NCBI GenBank assembly: GCA_910587635.1
Contig: CAJUNB010000018.1
Span: forward strand, 124,001 to 188,000
Length of the DNA: 64,000 nucleotides
Reading direction: 5' to 3'
Origin: an uncultured Lachnospiraceae bacterium
GTDB lineage: Bacteria; Bacillota; Clostridia; Lachnospirales; Lachnospiraceae
The position numbers were made by a program, and so were the translations under genes. Numbering within the stretch: the stretch's first letter is position 1; every line of letters begins with the position of its first letter. The notes beneath the pieces are model-generated. The model saw only the letters and a list, made by a program, of their open reading frames with translations. It was not told the origin of the DNA and searched no databases. Of the stretch, positions 1 through 9,199 are shown in pieces.

Positions 1-121
1 CATCGTAATACTTGCTCAGGCCGATACAATAGTCTAAAATGAAACGGGGTTCCGTATCTTCCTCCCATCGGGGAAATGTGGATGCCGTGACAAGAATTTT
101 CTTTTTTTGGTTATTTTTCAT
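1..121 (-). CDS. Glycosyltransferase family 4, N-terminal fragment
   Basis: Partial gene running off the left edge; only the first 40 codons are visible. The start is ATG at 121-119, with a GGAGGC ribosome site at 127-133. The protein begins with a short basic segment followed by VTASTFPRWEEDTEPRF, the usual N-terminal strand and loop of GT4 (GT-B fold) enzymes that transfer sugars in cell-surface glycan synthesis. It is divergent from the flippase gene at 197. Family assignment rests on this short motif; the donor-binding half lies outside the window, so substrate cannot be judged. Confidence 0.7.
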   Translation of the reverse strand, partial: MKNNQKKKILVTASTFPRWEEDTEPRFILDYCIGLSKYYD

Positions 122-196
122 AGGTTGCCTCCTGGATATACTGTCATATTATTATTATAATATAAGCCGCTGAAAATTCAAATAGGAAGGAATTAT

Positions 197-1621
197 ATGT
201 ATATAGGAATCATTCTTCATCTGCTCAGCAAAATATCATTTGTGATCGGAAGCTATACGATGCATTTCTTTCTCGGTCGTTTCCTGCCGGAGGCGGAGTA
301 TGGTATCGTGGGGACGATTATCACGATAATGAATTTTGAATATATCTTTTTTACCGATGGTGTCAGGCAGGGAATGGCAAAAGCCATTTCCATGGAGAAG
401 TATGAGGAAAGAGATCTGATTCGCACGGGACTTTTGTTTCAGGCGGGGATTGTACTTCTGTTTTTCTGCGGCACTTATCTGGGAGCCCCTGTGATAGCGG
501 GTGCACTGGGAGATGGGACATTGACTCCTTATATTAGAAATCTGGCGTTTCTGCTGCCCTTTACAGGGCTCTATTCTCTGATGCTTGGTATTTTGAATGG
601 ACACAAAGAATTCCGGGCAGAGGCTGGCACAGGTATTATTTATCCCATATTAAAACTGAGTGTCATACCGGCGGTACTGTTTTTATTTGAGGATGCGATC
701 TTTGGGACACAGATGGGATTTTTATTTGCGGCCATTTTTATATCTGCCATTTCAGCAGGCAGAGTATGGAAGATCAGGAGCCGTTTCCGTCAGGCGCCGG
801 AGAGAATGGCAAAGATCGATTATGGGAAAACGGCAGCCAGTTATTTACTGCTCTTTGGTGCGACTACTTTTATGATGAATCTGGATACGCTGATTTTAAA
901 AAGGGTATCCGGTGACAATGAGATCGTGGGCTACTATACGGGAGTAGCTAATTTTGCCAAGATTCCCTATTATCTTCTGACAGCCTTTTATACAGTTGTG
1001 CTGCCTATCATAACCGGAAACTATATCCAGGGAAAGATGGAAGAGGCGAGAGAAAAGATCGGAGATGTGATGGGGCTGATACTCGGTTTTATTCTTCCTG
1101 TCGTCGCCATTGTTTCGGCGGCTTCCGGGCATATTCTGGGGCTCTTTTACAGACCGAGCTACCGGAAAGGAGAAAATGCCCTGGCACTTTTGATTTTTGC
1201 CATCGGATTTCTGGGTATGACGCTGATCTTTTCCATGATCCTGTCCGCGGCGGATCAAAAGAAACTGATCGGAGGGATTTCGTTGGGAATGTTGGCCATA
1301 CAGACGGTTTTGTGCGTGATATTGACAGAAATGTATTCACTGACAGGGACGGCTATGGCTACCCTCATTGCTACCGGACTGGGTATGATAATCTCCGGGG
1401 CTGCTACCGGCAAGCTATTCGGCAGGTTCTGGCAAAAAAAACATACGCTGCTTCTTGGGATAAATCTGGCAGCGTATGTTCTCATACTGTTTGGAATGCG
1501 CACCGTACAAGTCGGCAATTTTTTCCTGCTTGTTCTGCTGTGCGGTGTTCTCTATATTGTTTTGGCTTCTTTGGGAGCAGTCTGCCTTGGTCTGCACAGG
1601 AAACTGCCTCTCTTCCGATAA
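197..1621 (+). CDS. Polysaccharide flippase (Wzx/MVF-type oligosaccharide transporter)
   Basis: A 474-residue very hydrophobic protein with about 12-14 predicted membrane segments and few charged loops. Its length and pattern fit the polysaccharide-biosynthesis (Wzx/RfbX, MVF superfamily) flippases that move undecaprenyl-linked sugar chains across the membrane. The N-terminal stretch around residues 25-60, with FLGRF, EYGIVGTI and a conserved charged TDGVRQG segment, resembles the first helices of this family. The ATG at 197 follows an AGGAAGGAA site. It opens the + strand side of the glycan locus and is convergent with the SGNH-like gene ending at 1642. The locus also encodes an ABC exporter, so this flippase may serve a second glycan or a side chain. 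Confidence 0.8.
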   Translation: MYIGIILHLLSKISFVIGSYTMHFFLGRFLPEAEYGIVGTIITIMNFEYIFFTDGVRQGMAKAISMEKYEERDLIRTGLLFQAGIVLLFFCGTYLGAPVIAGALGDGTLTPYIRNLAFLLPFTGLYSLMLGILNGHKEFRAEAGTGIIYPILKLSVIPAVLFLFEDAIFGTQMGFLFAAIFISAISAGRVWKIRSRFRQAPERMAKIDYGKTAASYLLLFGATTFMMNLDTLILKRVSGDNEIVGYYTGVANFAKIPYYLLTAFYTVVLPIITGNYIQGKMEEAREKIGDVMGLILGFILPVVAIVSAASGHILGLFYRPSYRKGENALALLIFAIGFLGMTLIFSMILSAADQKKLIGGISLGMLAIQTVLCVILTEMYSLTGTAMATLIATGLGMIISGAATGKLFGRFWQKKHTLLLGINLAAYVLILFGMRTVQVGNFFLLVLLCGVLYIVLASLGAVCLGLHRKLPLFR

Positions 1622-1641
1622 AGTTTTAAGGACAGCGGTTC

Positions 1642-2961
1642 TTAGTTGTCAGTATCTTCCTGTGGGGTTATGCCGATAAAGTCTGCAATCCGGGTGGCGA
1701 TAGCGTTGCGGCCCTCGCTGTTTAAGGTCTTTTTATCTTCCTCCAGATACGTTTCATAATTGGATTCGGTAATCGTGCCAAAGTAATTATCAATAAAGGA
1801 GACGCCGCAAGTGACAGCGATATTCTTATAGGCTACCATGTAGTCTGCCAGAGTTCCCTGCCCCAGATTCAGGGTGCTGCCGGGTTGTAACTCCTGATTT
1901 TCATCCTCTGCATAATTGAAAAATGGCGAGGATACGATAATGCGGATATGGGGATAGGCCTGCTGAAGCAATCTGACAGACTGGAGCAGACAGCCGCAGC
2001 AAGTAGCGGCCATGGCCTCATCGTATGGGCCGGCCAGAATCCTTTCATCTTCGTAATCTTGGGAATCGTACATAATCGTAATCACATCCACAGAGCTCAT
2101 ATCGAGATTTTCCAGCATTTGCACAGTCTCTTTTACAGAACTGTCTTCTTCCCATGTCTGTGCCGTATCTTTCAGCAGTGTATAATCCTCTGTGGAAATA
2201 CAGTAGGAAATCCAGTAGAGACTGAATACGTCTGTCGGATAAGAGTCATCATAAGTGGCGTTTTTGACAGAGAGGTAAGTATGATCCAGACTGGCATCGT
2301 ATACTTTTCCTCCGGTGAGGGCTTCCAGGCGCATACCGATACTGTCTTCCTGACCTTTTGTCTTGGCGAGAGAACCGTTTCCGAGAAGCAGGATGGTAGT
2401 CACGCCATCGTCCTTTTGCAGAGCCGCCATGGAAGAACTGAGAGGGACAGAAAAGTCTTCTGCTTCCGTATCGAATTCGGATGTATTTTCCGTTGGGTCA
2501 TATTGAGATTCGCCCCCGGCATTCCATTTGATGAGCTTGAAGGTACCGACAATTGCAATAAGTGCAATGAAAACGAGGAAAGCAATATGGATGTAGAGCG
2601 GTGGAATTTTAGAGGCCTGCTTTTGTATCTGCGCATCAGAAAGCTCTTTGTCCTGTGGTCTTGGCTTTTTCCTGCCAGAACTGGCAGTGTTTGCCCGTGG
2701 TGTGGACTTACTGATATTTGATGCTTCTCTCGACTTATGCGCTCCTGACCGGTTGCCGGATTTCTGACCGGAACCGGTCTTCTGGGCAGATCCGGAAGGT
2801 GGATCAGGTCTCCGTTTTTTGCCGTTTCCCGATCGGGGGTTTGTCGAAGACCCTTTGCCGGAGCGGCGTTTTTCAGTATCCGCATCTCCAGCTTCTAAAA
2901 GATCTATCATATCTGCTAAGTCAATCATATCAGATTCTGTTTTTTTCGGTTCTTCTTTCAT
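1642..2961 (-). CDS. Membrane-anchored SGNH/GDSL-like protein, catalytic motifs degenerate
   Basis: A 439-residue protein. Residues 1-115 are low complexity, rich in K, R, S and P, and probably cytoplasmic. A single membrane helix lies near 122-147 (IHIAFLVFIALIAIVG), followed by an extracellular domain of about 250 residues. That domain has the order of an SGNH hydrolase: a block I-like LLLGNGS (normally GDS), a beta strand ending IMYDSQDY, and a final NSEGRNAIATRI that resembles block V without the Asp-His pair. This suggests a surface esterase/acetyltransferase fold that may have lost or changed chemistry. The ATG follows an AGGAG site. It lies 36 bases downstream of the GtrII-like gene and is probably co-transcribed, so a role in glycan decoration is inferred. 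Fold assignment is tentative. Confidence 0.55.
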   Translation of the reverse strand: MKEEPKKTESDMIDLADMIDLLEAGDADTEKRRSGKGSSTNPRSGNGKKRRPDPPSGSAQKTGSGQKSGNRSGAHKSREASNISKSTPRANTASSGRKKPRPQDKELSDAQIQKQASKIPPLYIHIAFLVFIALIAIVGTFKLIKWNAGGESQYDPTENTSEFDTEAEDFSVPLSSSMAALQKDDGVTTILLLGNGSLAKTKGQEDSIGMRLEALTGGKVYDASLDHTYLSVKNATYDDSYPTDVFSLYWISYCISTEDYTLLKDTAQTWEEDSSVKETVQMLENLDMSSVDVITIMYDSQDYEDERILAGPYDEAMAATCCGCLLQSVRLLQQAYPHIRIIVSSPFFNYAEDENQELQPGSTLNLGQGTLADYMVAYKNIAVTCGVSFIDNYFGTITESNYETYLEEDKKTLNSEGRNAIATRIADFIGITPQEDTDN

Positions 2962-2997
2962 GTAATCTCCTGTTGGGTGATAGAGTTGATTGGATGT

Positions 2998-4563
2998 TTA
3001 ATCGTCATTTAATTTTATTACAGTGACATCATTGATGACCCGAATGGAACCTTCATGAGGAAAACGGGGCATTTCCTGAAATTCTGGGGTAGCTTTCAAT
3101 GCTTTCTCTTCTTCAGGGGTGACTACCGTAATGTCTTCTCCAAGGCAGTTTTGAAAAAAAGGAAGATAAGCGCGGCTTGTACCATCGAAAACGCGGGGGC
3201 CGCTCATTCCCACCATAGGTTCCAGCAAATCTTTTACGGCTTCCATTTTATATGTCTTGCTGAAATCGCCAATGAAGGCCATGGGACGGTGGCTGTCGTA
3301 ATTCTCGGATTGTTCTATTCTGTCCATTATTTTAATACATAATGCATATGTCTTTTCATAGCGGAAATTCATATTAAAATAGGCGATATTGGAAAGCAGT
3401 ATATAGTTCCACAGGATCAGCATAGAAGATATGACGCAGATCCACTCCACAGCAGCCTGTTTTTTATGATGCCACAAAGGGCTCACCTTTTCAAACAAAA
3501 TCAGAACAGAGATAAAGAGAAGACACCAGGCATGCCGCATAAGCATGTGAATATTTACGTCTGCAGAGATCAGATAGAACACATTGACAGAAAGCGGAAT
3601 ACAAAGAATGCAGAACAACAGAAAGAAATTCCGCATGATACTTTTGTATAAACCATGTCTGAAATACAATGTGAAGAAGAAAAAGAACAGCAAAACGATA
3701 CATACAAGCAGAGCAAACTGCATCCATCTGTTAAATGCCAGTACCTGAGAAGGCTTGAAAAAATCGATAAAATCTCGCATAACCATAAGGATTCTGTCCC
3801 GGATATCGGACAGACCCGGAACGGAACTGTTATTGATTCCCTGATAAGAACTGAGCTGTGTATGCTTTACTTTCAGAGTGAGTGTCATGCCGATATAATA
3901 GGCCGCCATACCAGAGCCGAGCATGGCGATATAGCGGACAGCCATAATCAGAATAGTTTTGTCCGAATAGTGTTCAGGCTGCAACAGCATCAGAATAAAG
4001 TATAGCAGCATCAGAATGAGTGCAAAGGAAAGATAGGACTGATAGATTCCAACACTGCAGCAAAGAAATGCGGCACCTATGGCCCATCCCCATTTCCGGT
4101 CTGTGCGGGTGACATAGTACGCTGCCAGTGCACTGAGAAGGCAGCTCAGTAAAAAGGGATCTGCAGCAAACATAAAGGAATAGAGGACCGCCACTGTGGG
4201 AAAGGTAACGAAAAGGCCGGCGGAAAGAAAGATGGTCAGCTTACGCTTTATATTGAACATCTGTACGATCACCATGCTTGTGATTCCCGCATAGATCAGT
4301 GCCAGGATACCGTTGACTACAGGCATACTAAAATAGGAAGTGATACCGGCCGCATATGTCTGAAGCCAGCGTCCAAGCTCAGGCTTGTCAAAATCCACAT
4401 AGAGATACCGGATGTCGTCATGATTGTACATGGAATTGGTCAAAATAAACAAATGACAGAGAAAACCTGTCAGGACAGTGCTGAAAAAAGCAGTTTTCTG
4501 CTGCGGTGTCAGACGGTTTCTGAACCAGGAAAGATATTCTGACGGACTTTTCAGAGTGAACAT
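2998..4563 (-). CDS. GtrII-like membrane glucosyltransferase
   Basis: About 521 residues with roughly ten membrane segments. The N-terminal part matches the glucosyltransferase GtrII family (GT-C fold): a first helix, then NSMYNHDDIRYLY with the acidic pair, then GRWLQTYAAGI before the next helix. Such enzymes use undecaprenyl-phosphate-glucose to add side-chain sugars outside the membrane. The start is set at ATG 4563, preceded by a CCGGAGG ribosome site; a 51-codon longer frame to 4716 would run through the promoter and is unlikely. The gene heads a two-gene unit with the SGNH-like gene and is divergent from the small transporter pair, an arrangement that fits a side-chain glycosylation module. 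Confidence 0.8.
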   Translation of the reverse strand: MFTLKSPSEYLSWFRNRLTPQQKTAFFSTVLTGFLCHLFILTNSMYNHDDIRYLYVDFDKPELGRWLQTYAAGITSYFSMPVVNGILALIYAGITSMVIVQMFNIKRKLTIFLSAGLFVTFPTVAVLYSFMFAADPFLLSCLLSALAAYYVTRTDRKWGWAIGAAFLCCSVGIYQSYLSFALILMLLYFILMLLQPEHYSDKTILIMAVRYIAMLGSGMAAYYIGMTLTLKVKHTQLSSYQGINNSSVPGLSDIRDRILMVMRDFIDFFKPSQVLAFNRWMQFALLVCIVLLFFFFFTLYFRHGLYKSIMRNFFLLFCILCIPLSVNVFYLISADVNIHMLMRHAWCLLFISVLILFEKVSPLWHHKKQAAVEWICVISSMLILWNYILLSNIAYFNMNFRYEKTYALCIKIMDRIEQSENYDSHRPMAFIGDFSKTYKMEAVKDLLEPMVGMSGPRVFDGTSRAYLPFFQNCLGEDITVVTPEEEKALKATPEFQEMPRFPHEGSIRVINDVTVIKLNDD

Positions 4564-4608
4564 AGAAAAACCTCCGGGTATATTTTGGTAAAAACGCAAT
4601 TTTGCTTT

Positions 4609-4637
4609 ATTATAGTATATTTGCCAATTATTATCAA
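4609..4637 (-). promoter_or_regulatory. Promoter for the GtrII-like operon
   Basis: On the minus strand TTGATA (4637-4632), a 17-base spacer and TATAAT (4614-4609) make a near-consensus sigma-70/sigA promoter. It lies about 45 bases upstream of the chosen start at 4563, supporting that start rather than the longer frame. Confidence 0.7.
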
Positions 4638-4748
4638 TTCTATTTCTTGTAGATGAGAACAAACGTATGAATCTTTGTCCATATGTTTCTCCTGCTTGCG
4701 GATGAATGATTGACATGTTATGATTGTTACGAAAAAGGAAAGGGAATC

Positions 4749-5114
4749 ATGATGAAAAAGAAAATTTCCTGGAAGGATATTTTATTTTTACAGGTTGTTA
4801 TTATGATTTATACAGGCTCCAGCATTACGGCCAAGTTCGCTGCGGCTCAGGAACTGTTATCTCTGAAATTTTGTCTGTTTTATGGGACAGAAATCATGAT
4901 TTTAGGCGTCTATGCGGTTCTCTGGCAGCAGATTATCAAAAGGTTCGAACTTTCAGTGGCATATGCAAATCGTGCCATGGTACTCGTCTGGTCTATGGTA
5001 TGGGCAGTGGCTATTTTCCATGATGAGATTACTGTACAGAATATTTTTGGTGTTTTACTTGTTATAGCAGGTACTGTCATTATCAACACAGATACCAAAA
5101 AGGAGGCAGCATGA
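4749..5114 (+). CDS. Small DMT/SMR-type transporter subunit (ArnE-like), first of a pair
   Basis: About 121 residues with four membrane helices, half the size of an EamA transporter. The closing segment AVAIFHDEITVQNIFGVLLV and the final GTVIINTDT match the fourth-helix signature of EamA/SMR-type proteins. Two adjacent ATGs (4749 and 4752) follow a purine-rich AAAGGAAAGGG site. The stop overlaps the start of the next gene by four bases (ATGA), typical of translationally coupled subunits of a heterodimer such as ArnE-ArnF, which flip undecaprenyl-phosphate-linked aminoarabinose. Next to a GtrII-like enzyme, an undecaprenyl-phosphate-sugar flippase is the best inference; a multidrug SMR pair (EbrAB-like) is the alternative. 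Confidence 0.7.
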   Translation: MMKKKISWKDILFLQVVIMIYTGSSITAKFAAAQELLSLKFCLFYGTEIMILGVYAVLWQQIIKRFELSVAYANRAMVLVWSMVWAVAIFHDEITVQNIFGVLLVIAGTVIINTDTKKEAA

Positions 5115-5446
5115 ATCAGTCTTTTTTCATTTATGGCCTTTCGGTAACTGTGGCCTCTGTATCGCAGCTTTTATTGAAAAAGAGTGCTATGAAACAGCAT
5201 GGCTCCTTTTTGAAAGAATACTGTAATCCTTATGTGATCACGGGGTATGGCATGCTGTTTCTTTCTATGTTTCTGACGATACTGGCATTTCGTGGGATGG
5301 AATATAAGAACGGCCCTGTCATTGAGTCATTGGGATATGTGCTGGTCCTCGTTCTTGGCAGAATCTTTTTTCATGAAAAGATAACGGTCAGAAAGCTGAC
5401 AGGGACGTTGTGTATTCTGGCAGGTATTCTTGTATTTTATTTATAA
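5111..5446 (+). CDS. Small DMT/SMR-type transporter subunit (ArnF-like), second of a pair
   Basis: A 111-residue, four-helix protein. It has the QLLLKKSAMKQ motif after helix 1, common in SMR/ArnF-type proteins, and RIFFHEKITVRKLTGTLCI before the last helix, which parallels the HDEIT motif of its partner. The ATG overlaps the stop of the upstream gene (ATGA), so the two are probably made in equal amounts and form an antiparallel heterodimer. The role is inferred from context as a flippase for a lipid-linked sugar donor. Transport substrate cannot be read from sequence. Confidence 0.7.
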   Translation: MNQSFFIYGLSVTVASVSQLLLKKSAMKQHGSFLKEYCNPYVITGYGMLFLSMFLTILAFRGMEYKNGPVIESLGYVLVLVLGRIFFHEKITVRKLTGTLCILAGILVFYL

Positions 5447-5476
5447 AAGTTCAGCCAGTGGGCTGAACACACTTTT

Positions 5477-5656
5477 TTATAGAACACTTCTGCATTTTTC
5501 TTGATAAAGATCTCTTTCCTGTGCATCCATATTCGTAAATTCCAAAAAACTGACAGAGAGCTCTTTCAGAGGCTGCCCACAGGCAGGGCAGCTGGTTTTA
5601 TGGCCGTTCAGCATGTGAATACGATCACAATGTGTACAATAGTGAATATACATCAT
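5477..5656 (-). CDS. Small zinc-ribbon protein, function unknown
   Basis: A 59-residue protein starting at ATG 5656 (or 5653), right after an AGGAGGAAT site. A longer frame to 5776 has no ribosome site. Two Cys-x-x-Cys knuckles, CTHC near residues 8-11 and CPAC near 22-25, predict one zinc ribbon, followed by an acidic C-terminal tail. No catalytic domain is present. It is convergent with the transporter pair. Similar small zinc-ribbon proteins are common in Clostridia and often unnamed; no function is assigned. Confidence 0.6.
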   Translation of the reverse strand: MMYIHYCTHCDRIHMLNGHKTSCPACGQPLKELSVSFLEFTNMDAQERDLYQEKCRSVL

Positions 5657-5821
5657 AGGAAATTCCTCCTGAACCGTAAAGATGCCTTTAATTCTGCCAT
5701 TCTCGCTTGTAGAAGTCAATGGTTTCCTGAAAAATTTGTACGACAAAAAAACAATAAAAATGATGAAAAAGATCAAAAATTGTTGGGATATGGTGGAATT
5801 GGCGGAAAGATATGTTTTTTC

Positions 5822-5850
5822 TTGAAGTATTGACGCCTTGATGTTATACT
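5822..5850 (+). promoter_or_regulatory. Promoter for the long GH25 gene
   Basis: TTGAAG (5822-5827), 17 bases, TATACT (5845-5850). It lies about 110 bases upstream of the ATG at 5961, leaving an untranslated leader rich in A and G. The 304-base gap between the zinc-ribbon gene and 5961 holds nothing else that I can support. Confidence 0.6.
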
Positions 5851-5960
5851 GTTACAGAATTGTTACAAATTTGCCAGACAGGAAGTATGCAGAACAAAAG
5901 AAAAGGACGGCCCTGGGTGGGCGTTTAGGGATAAAATAAAAAAAGGGAGGAAAAGGGAAA

Positions 5961-8900
5961 ATGCGAAAAGACTTTGATGATGATTTCAGTTTTCTGGATG
6001 AACTGGAACCTGTCAAACGTACGAAAGAGAAAAAATCCGGCTCCGGTAAGAAAAAAACCAGAGCCGTTTTAAATCATAAAGAAGAAAGCAAAAAGACAGT
6101 TAAAAAAAGTAGTGCCAAGAAAAAGGCCGAGGGAGAAAAAGCAGAGAGTATAAAGGCAAAGCAGTCAAAGGCGCCGAAAGGGGAAAGGCTGACAAAGCCG
6201 ATGAAGGCCATAAAGTCTGTAAAGCCGGAAAGATCTGTGAAAGCTTCCGCACCGAAGCGGCGCAAAAAGAGAAAAGAAAACATTCTGTTGACCTTTTGGG
6301 AGAGCCTGTACGAAAGCGTAATAGAAATGGGAGCAGGAGACAGGATCGTCGTATCTACAGGGATACTTGTGCTGATCATGGCAATTGTTACGGGAAGTAT
6401 CTATGCCTTTGCGAAAAATGTAGATGATCAGGTGGCGGCTTTTGCGGAATTGGGAGAAGATCTGGGTGCAGTGAGTCTGGTGGGAGAAAGCGGACTGATC
6501 GCTGTGACAGATGCTCAGGTAGCGGCGATGAACGCGGAGATACTGGAAGAGTCAGAAGAAACAGAGGAATCAGAGGAGACGGAGGAAAGTGAGGAAGCGG
6601 CAGAAAATGAAATCTATCTGAATCTCAATTCTATCCAGAAAGATTTAAAGATCAAGTTTGTTAACCGGGCAGGTGGCAAACTGGTTACCGGTAAAAAGCT
6701 GAAGGTCAATGTAAAAGGACCAAACGGCAAAACGACAGAATATGAAGATGATGATAAAGACGGTATTATTTATAAGACAGATCTGGCACCAGGTACTTAT
6801 GAAGTATCTATTGCGGAGACAGACGAATTGGAGGGCTATGAATACTCCACAACGGCTGTTGTTATTAAAGTAAAGGATAAAATTGAGTATAAGCAGGTAG
6901 ATGTGTCGGACGAGATCAAGACAGAGGCACAGGTTAACGCAGCCGCAGAGGATACGGCAGTACAGGAAGCAGAAACTGCTCCGGCACTGAAGGACACTGT
7001 GGAATGGGTAGAATCTACGAAAACGCCGATAGGATCAGACGGAGAAAGCTCTGACAGCGCCGAATATACGGAAATCGATAAAGAAGATATCCCGGATCCT
7101 TCTGCCAGTGCGGGAGGCAGGAAGGTGTTCCGTATGATGTCGTTGGAAGATGATCCGGTGGAAGGTACAGAACCGAGCAATCCCGACGAGTCAAAGGATC
7201 CGGCCAATCCCGATCCGGAAAATCCAGATAAGCCAAACACAGAGAATCCCGACAAGCCAAATACAGAGAATCCTGATAAGCCAAAGGATCCGACCAATCC
7301 TGATCAGGAGAACCCTGATAAGCCAAATACAGATAAACCAAATCCCGATAAGCCTGACCCGGATACACCAAAGGAGCCGGAAAAGGTAGCAAAAGTGACG
7401 AAAGTGACGCTTTCGGGTGCTTCTGATATTGGAATTGGCGGCTCTGTATCTTTGAAAGCTACGGTAGAAGGAGAAAATCTGGCAGACAGTGATAAAGGTG
7501 TTAACTGGAGCAGTAGCGACAATGGAATTGCTACAGTAGATGGCTCTGGTAAGGTGACAGGCGTAAAGGCCGGTAAGGTGACGATTACCGCAGTATCTGC
7601 CAAGGATAGCAATATAAAAGCCACATGTACCGTGACAGTAAATAAAGCGGCTGTTACGCTTACATTGAATCAGACAGAATTGACACTGAAAGTGGGAACG
7701 AGTGGAGATCTCACAGCCAGTGTATCCAGTGGCAGTGTGAACTGGTCTACTGATAATGACAAGATTGCAAAAGTAGAAAACGGAAAAGTGACGGCTGTGG
7801 CAGAAGGTACTGCTACCATAAAAGCCGTTTCTACAGAAGATGCCAACGTAAGTGCGTCCTGTAAGGTGACAGTGACAAAGGCCGATGCCATAACAGTGAA
7901 ACTGGATGCGGAAACGGCGAAAGTATTTACAGAAGATAAAAAGGAACTGAAAGCCACAGTAGAAAATGCAAACGGTGCAGTTACCTATACCTTCACATCA
8001 GACAAAACAGACATTGCCAAGGTGGAAGGAAAAGGAGAAGTCGGAACGGTAACGGGCGTGAAAGCAGGAGAGGCAGTCATCACTGTAACGGCGAAGGATG
8101 CGGCAGGTGCCACAGCCACGGCCACATGCAAAGTGACAGTGACCCTGAATCCGAGAAAAGATACGACAACGAAGCTGAAAGACAAAGATGGCAATCAGCT
8201 CTACATTAAGAACAAAAAGGGTGAATTTGTAGAGGCTGTTTTGGCAGATTACTATACGGCGGATAAATTTTACAAAAAAGCAGAAAATGTAAAGTATGAA
8301 TATACCGGATGGCAGACCATTGATGGAAAGACTTACTTCTTTGATAAGAATAAAAAGCCTGTAACCGGTGAACAGATTATCCAGGGAGCGAAGTATGTAT
8401 TTGACAGTACCGGTGCGTTGATTACCAATTCCAGCAATGGCATAATGGGTATTGACGTATCCAAATGGAATGGTACAATTAACTGGACAGCTGTTAAAAA
8501 TTCCGGTGTCAACTATGTCATCATTCGGTGCGGTTATCGAGGATCTTCCACGGGTGCATTGATTCAGGATCCGAAGTTCAAAGCAAATATACAGGGGGCC
8601 ACAGCAGCAGGCATCAAAGTGGGTGTATATTTCTTCACCCAGGCTGTCAATGAAGTAGAGGCGGTAGAAGAAGCCTCTATGGTGCTAAATCTTGTAAAAG
8701 GACACAAGCTTTCCTATCCTGTTTTCATCGATGTGGAGTCCAGTGGAGGCCGTGCAGACGGACTGGATCGGAATACAAGAACTGCCGTAGTCAGTGCATT
8801 TTGCCGGACGATTCAGAACGGTGGTTACAGTGCGGGCGTCTATGCCAATAAGACATGGTTTGAGAGCAAGATGAATGCTTCCGCACTCAGCGGTTATAAG

Positions 8901-9035
8901 ATCTGGCTTGCCCAGTATGCGCCGGCGCCTACTTACAAGGCGACAAGACATGATATATGGCAGTATACGTCCAAAGGAAAAATCAGCGGAATCAGTGGAA
9001 ATGTTGATTTGAATCTCAGTTATCTGGGATACTAA
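5961..9035 (+). CDS. Membrane-anchored GH25 muramidase with BIG2 and cell-wall repeat domains
   Basis: A 1024-residue surface protein. Domains in order: a Lys/Ser-rich cytoplasmic segment (1-128); a membrane helix (about 129-151); an acidic stretch; a prealbumin/Cna-B-like domain (about 216-310) with DGIIY and LAPGTYEV; a Pro/Asp/Asn-rich spacer with repeated NPDKPN units (about 400-475); three BIG2 Ig-like domains (about 476-730); one choline-binding-like Trp/Tyr repeat (GWQTIDGKTYFF, about 780-820); and a C-terminal GH25 lysozyme domain (829-1024). GIDVSKW and the VFIDVES motif supply the catalytic Asp and Glu of GH25 enzymes, which cut the MurNAc-GlcNAc bond. A GGGAGG site precedes the ATG. 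It may remodel peptidoglycan where the glycan is attached. It shares architecture with the gene at 11213. Confidence 0.88.
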   Translation: MRKDFDDDFSFLDELEPVKRTKEKKSGSGKKKTRAVLNHKEESKKTVKKSSAKKKAEGEKAESIKAKQSKAPKGERLTKPMKAIKSVKPERSVKASAPKRRKKRKENILLTFWESLYESVIEMGAGDRIVVSTGILVLIMAIVTGSIYAFAKNVDDQVAAFAELGEDLGAVSLVGESGLIAVTDAQVAAMNAEILEESEETEESEETEESEEAAENEIYLNLNSIQKDLKIKFVNRAGGKLVTGKKLKVNVKGPNGKTTEYEDDDKDGIIYKTDLAPGTYEVSIAETDELEGYEYSTTAVVIKVKDKIEYKQVDVSDEIKTEAQVNAAAEDTAVQEAETAPALKDTVEWVESTKTPIGSDGESSDSAEYTEIDKEDIPDPSASAGGRKVFRMMSLEDDPVEGTEPSNPDESKDPANPDPENPDKPNTENPDKPNTENPDKPKDPTNPDQENPDKPNTDKPNPDKPDPDTPKEPEKVAKVTKVTLSGASDIGIGGSVSLKATVEGENLADSDKGVNWSSSDNGIATVDGSGKVTGVKAGKVTITAVSAKDSNIKATCTVTVNKAAVTLTLNQTELTLKVGTSGDLTASVSSGSVNWSTDNDKIAKVENGKVTAVAEGTATIKAVSTEDANVSASCKVTVTKADAITVKLDAETAKVFTEDKKELKATVENANGAVTYTFTSDKTDIAKVEGKGEVGTVTGVKAGEAVITVTAKDAAGATATATCKVTVTLNPRKDTTTKLKDKDGNQLYIKNKKGEFVEAVLADYYTADKFYKKAENVKYEYTGWQTIDGKTYFFDKNKKPVTGEQIIQGAKYVFDSTGALITNSSNGIMGIDVSKWNGTINWTAVKNSGVNYVIIRCGYRGSSTGALIQDPKFKANIQGATAAGIKVGVYFFTQAVNEVEAVEEASMVLNLVKGHKLSYPVFIDVESSGGRADGLDRNTRTAVVSAFCRTIQNGGYSAGVYANKTWFESKMNASALSGYKIWLAQYAPAPTYKATRHDIWQYTSKGKISGISGNVDLNLSYLGY

Positions 9036-9047
9036 ATACTAAGGTTG

Positions 9048-9106
9048 ATGCGGATTTGTCCGCTTTGTTTTGGAAAAAATGGGGTGAGGGCAGAGTATTC
9101 TGCCCT
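9048..9106 (+). terminator. Two hairpins between the GH25 gene and rmlB
   Basis: First hairpin: GCGGA (9050-9054) pairs with TCCGC (9059-9063), followed by TTTGTTTT. Second: AGGGCAGA (9087-9094) pairs with TCTGCCCT (9099-9106). The first may act as a weak terminator. A nearly identical GATGCGGA-TCCGCTTTGTT element recurs at 26006-26027. Confidence 0.45.
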
Positions 9107-9199
9107 TGTCCTGAAATTAAGAAATTCCTGTTCGGGAAAACCAGAATATATAGTTTTCGGATAGGAAATATTGCGCTTTATGCGCACAGGAGGAAAATG

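Noticed and set aside
5786..5815. tRNA-Leu-like 5' end (GGATATGGTGGAATTGGCGG)
   Set aside because: Resembles the tRNA-Leu start at 37530, but no anticodon arm, T arm or matching acceptor strand follows.
7190..7385. Regular repeat DNA that might suggest a CRISPR array
   Set aside because: Repeats are in-frame Pro/Asp/Asn codons within the GH25 gene, without unique spacers; no CRISPR array or cas gene is seen in the window.
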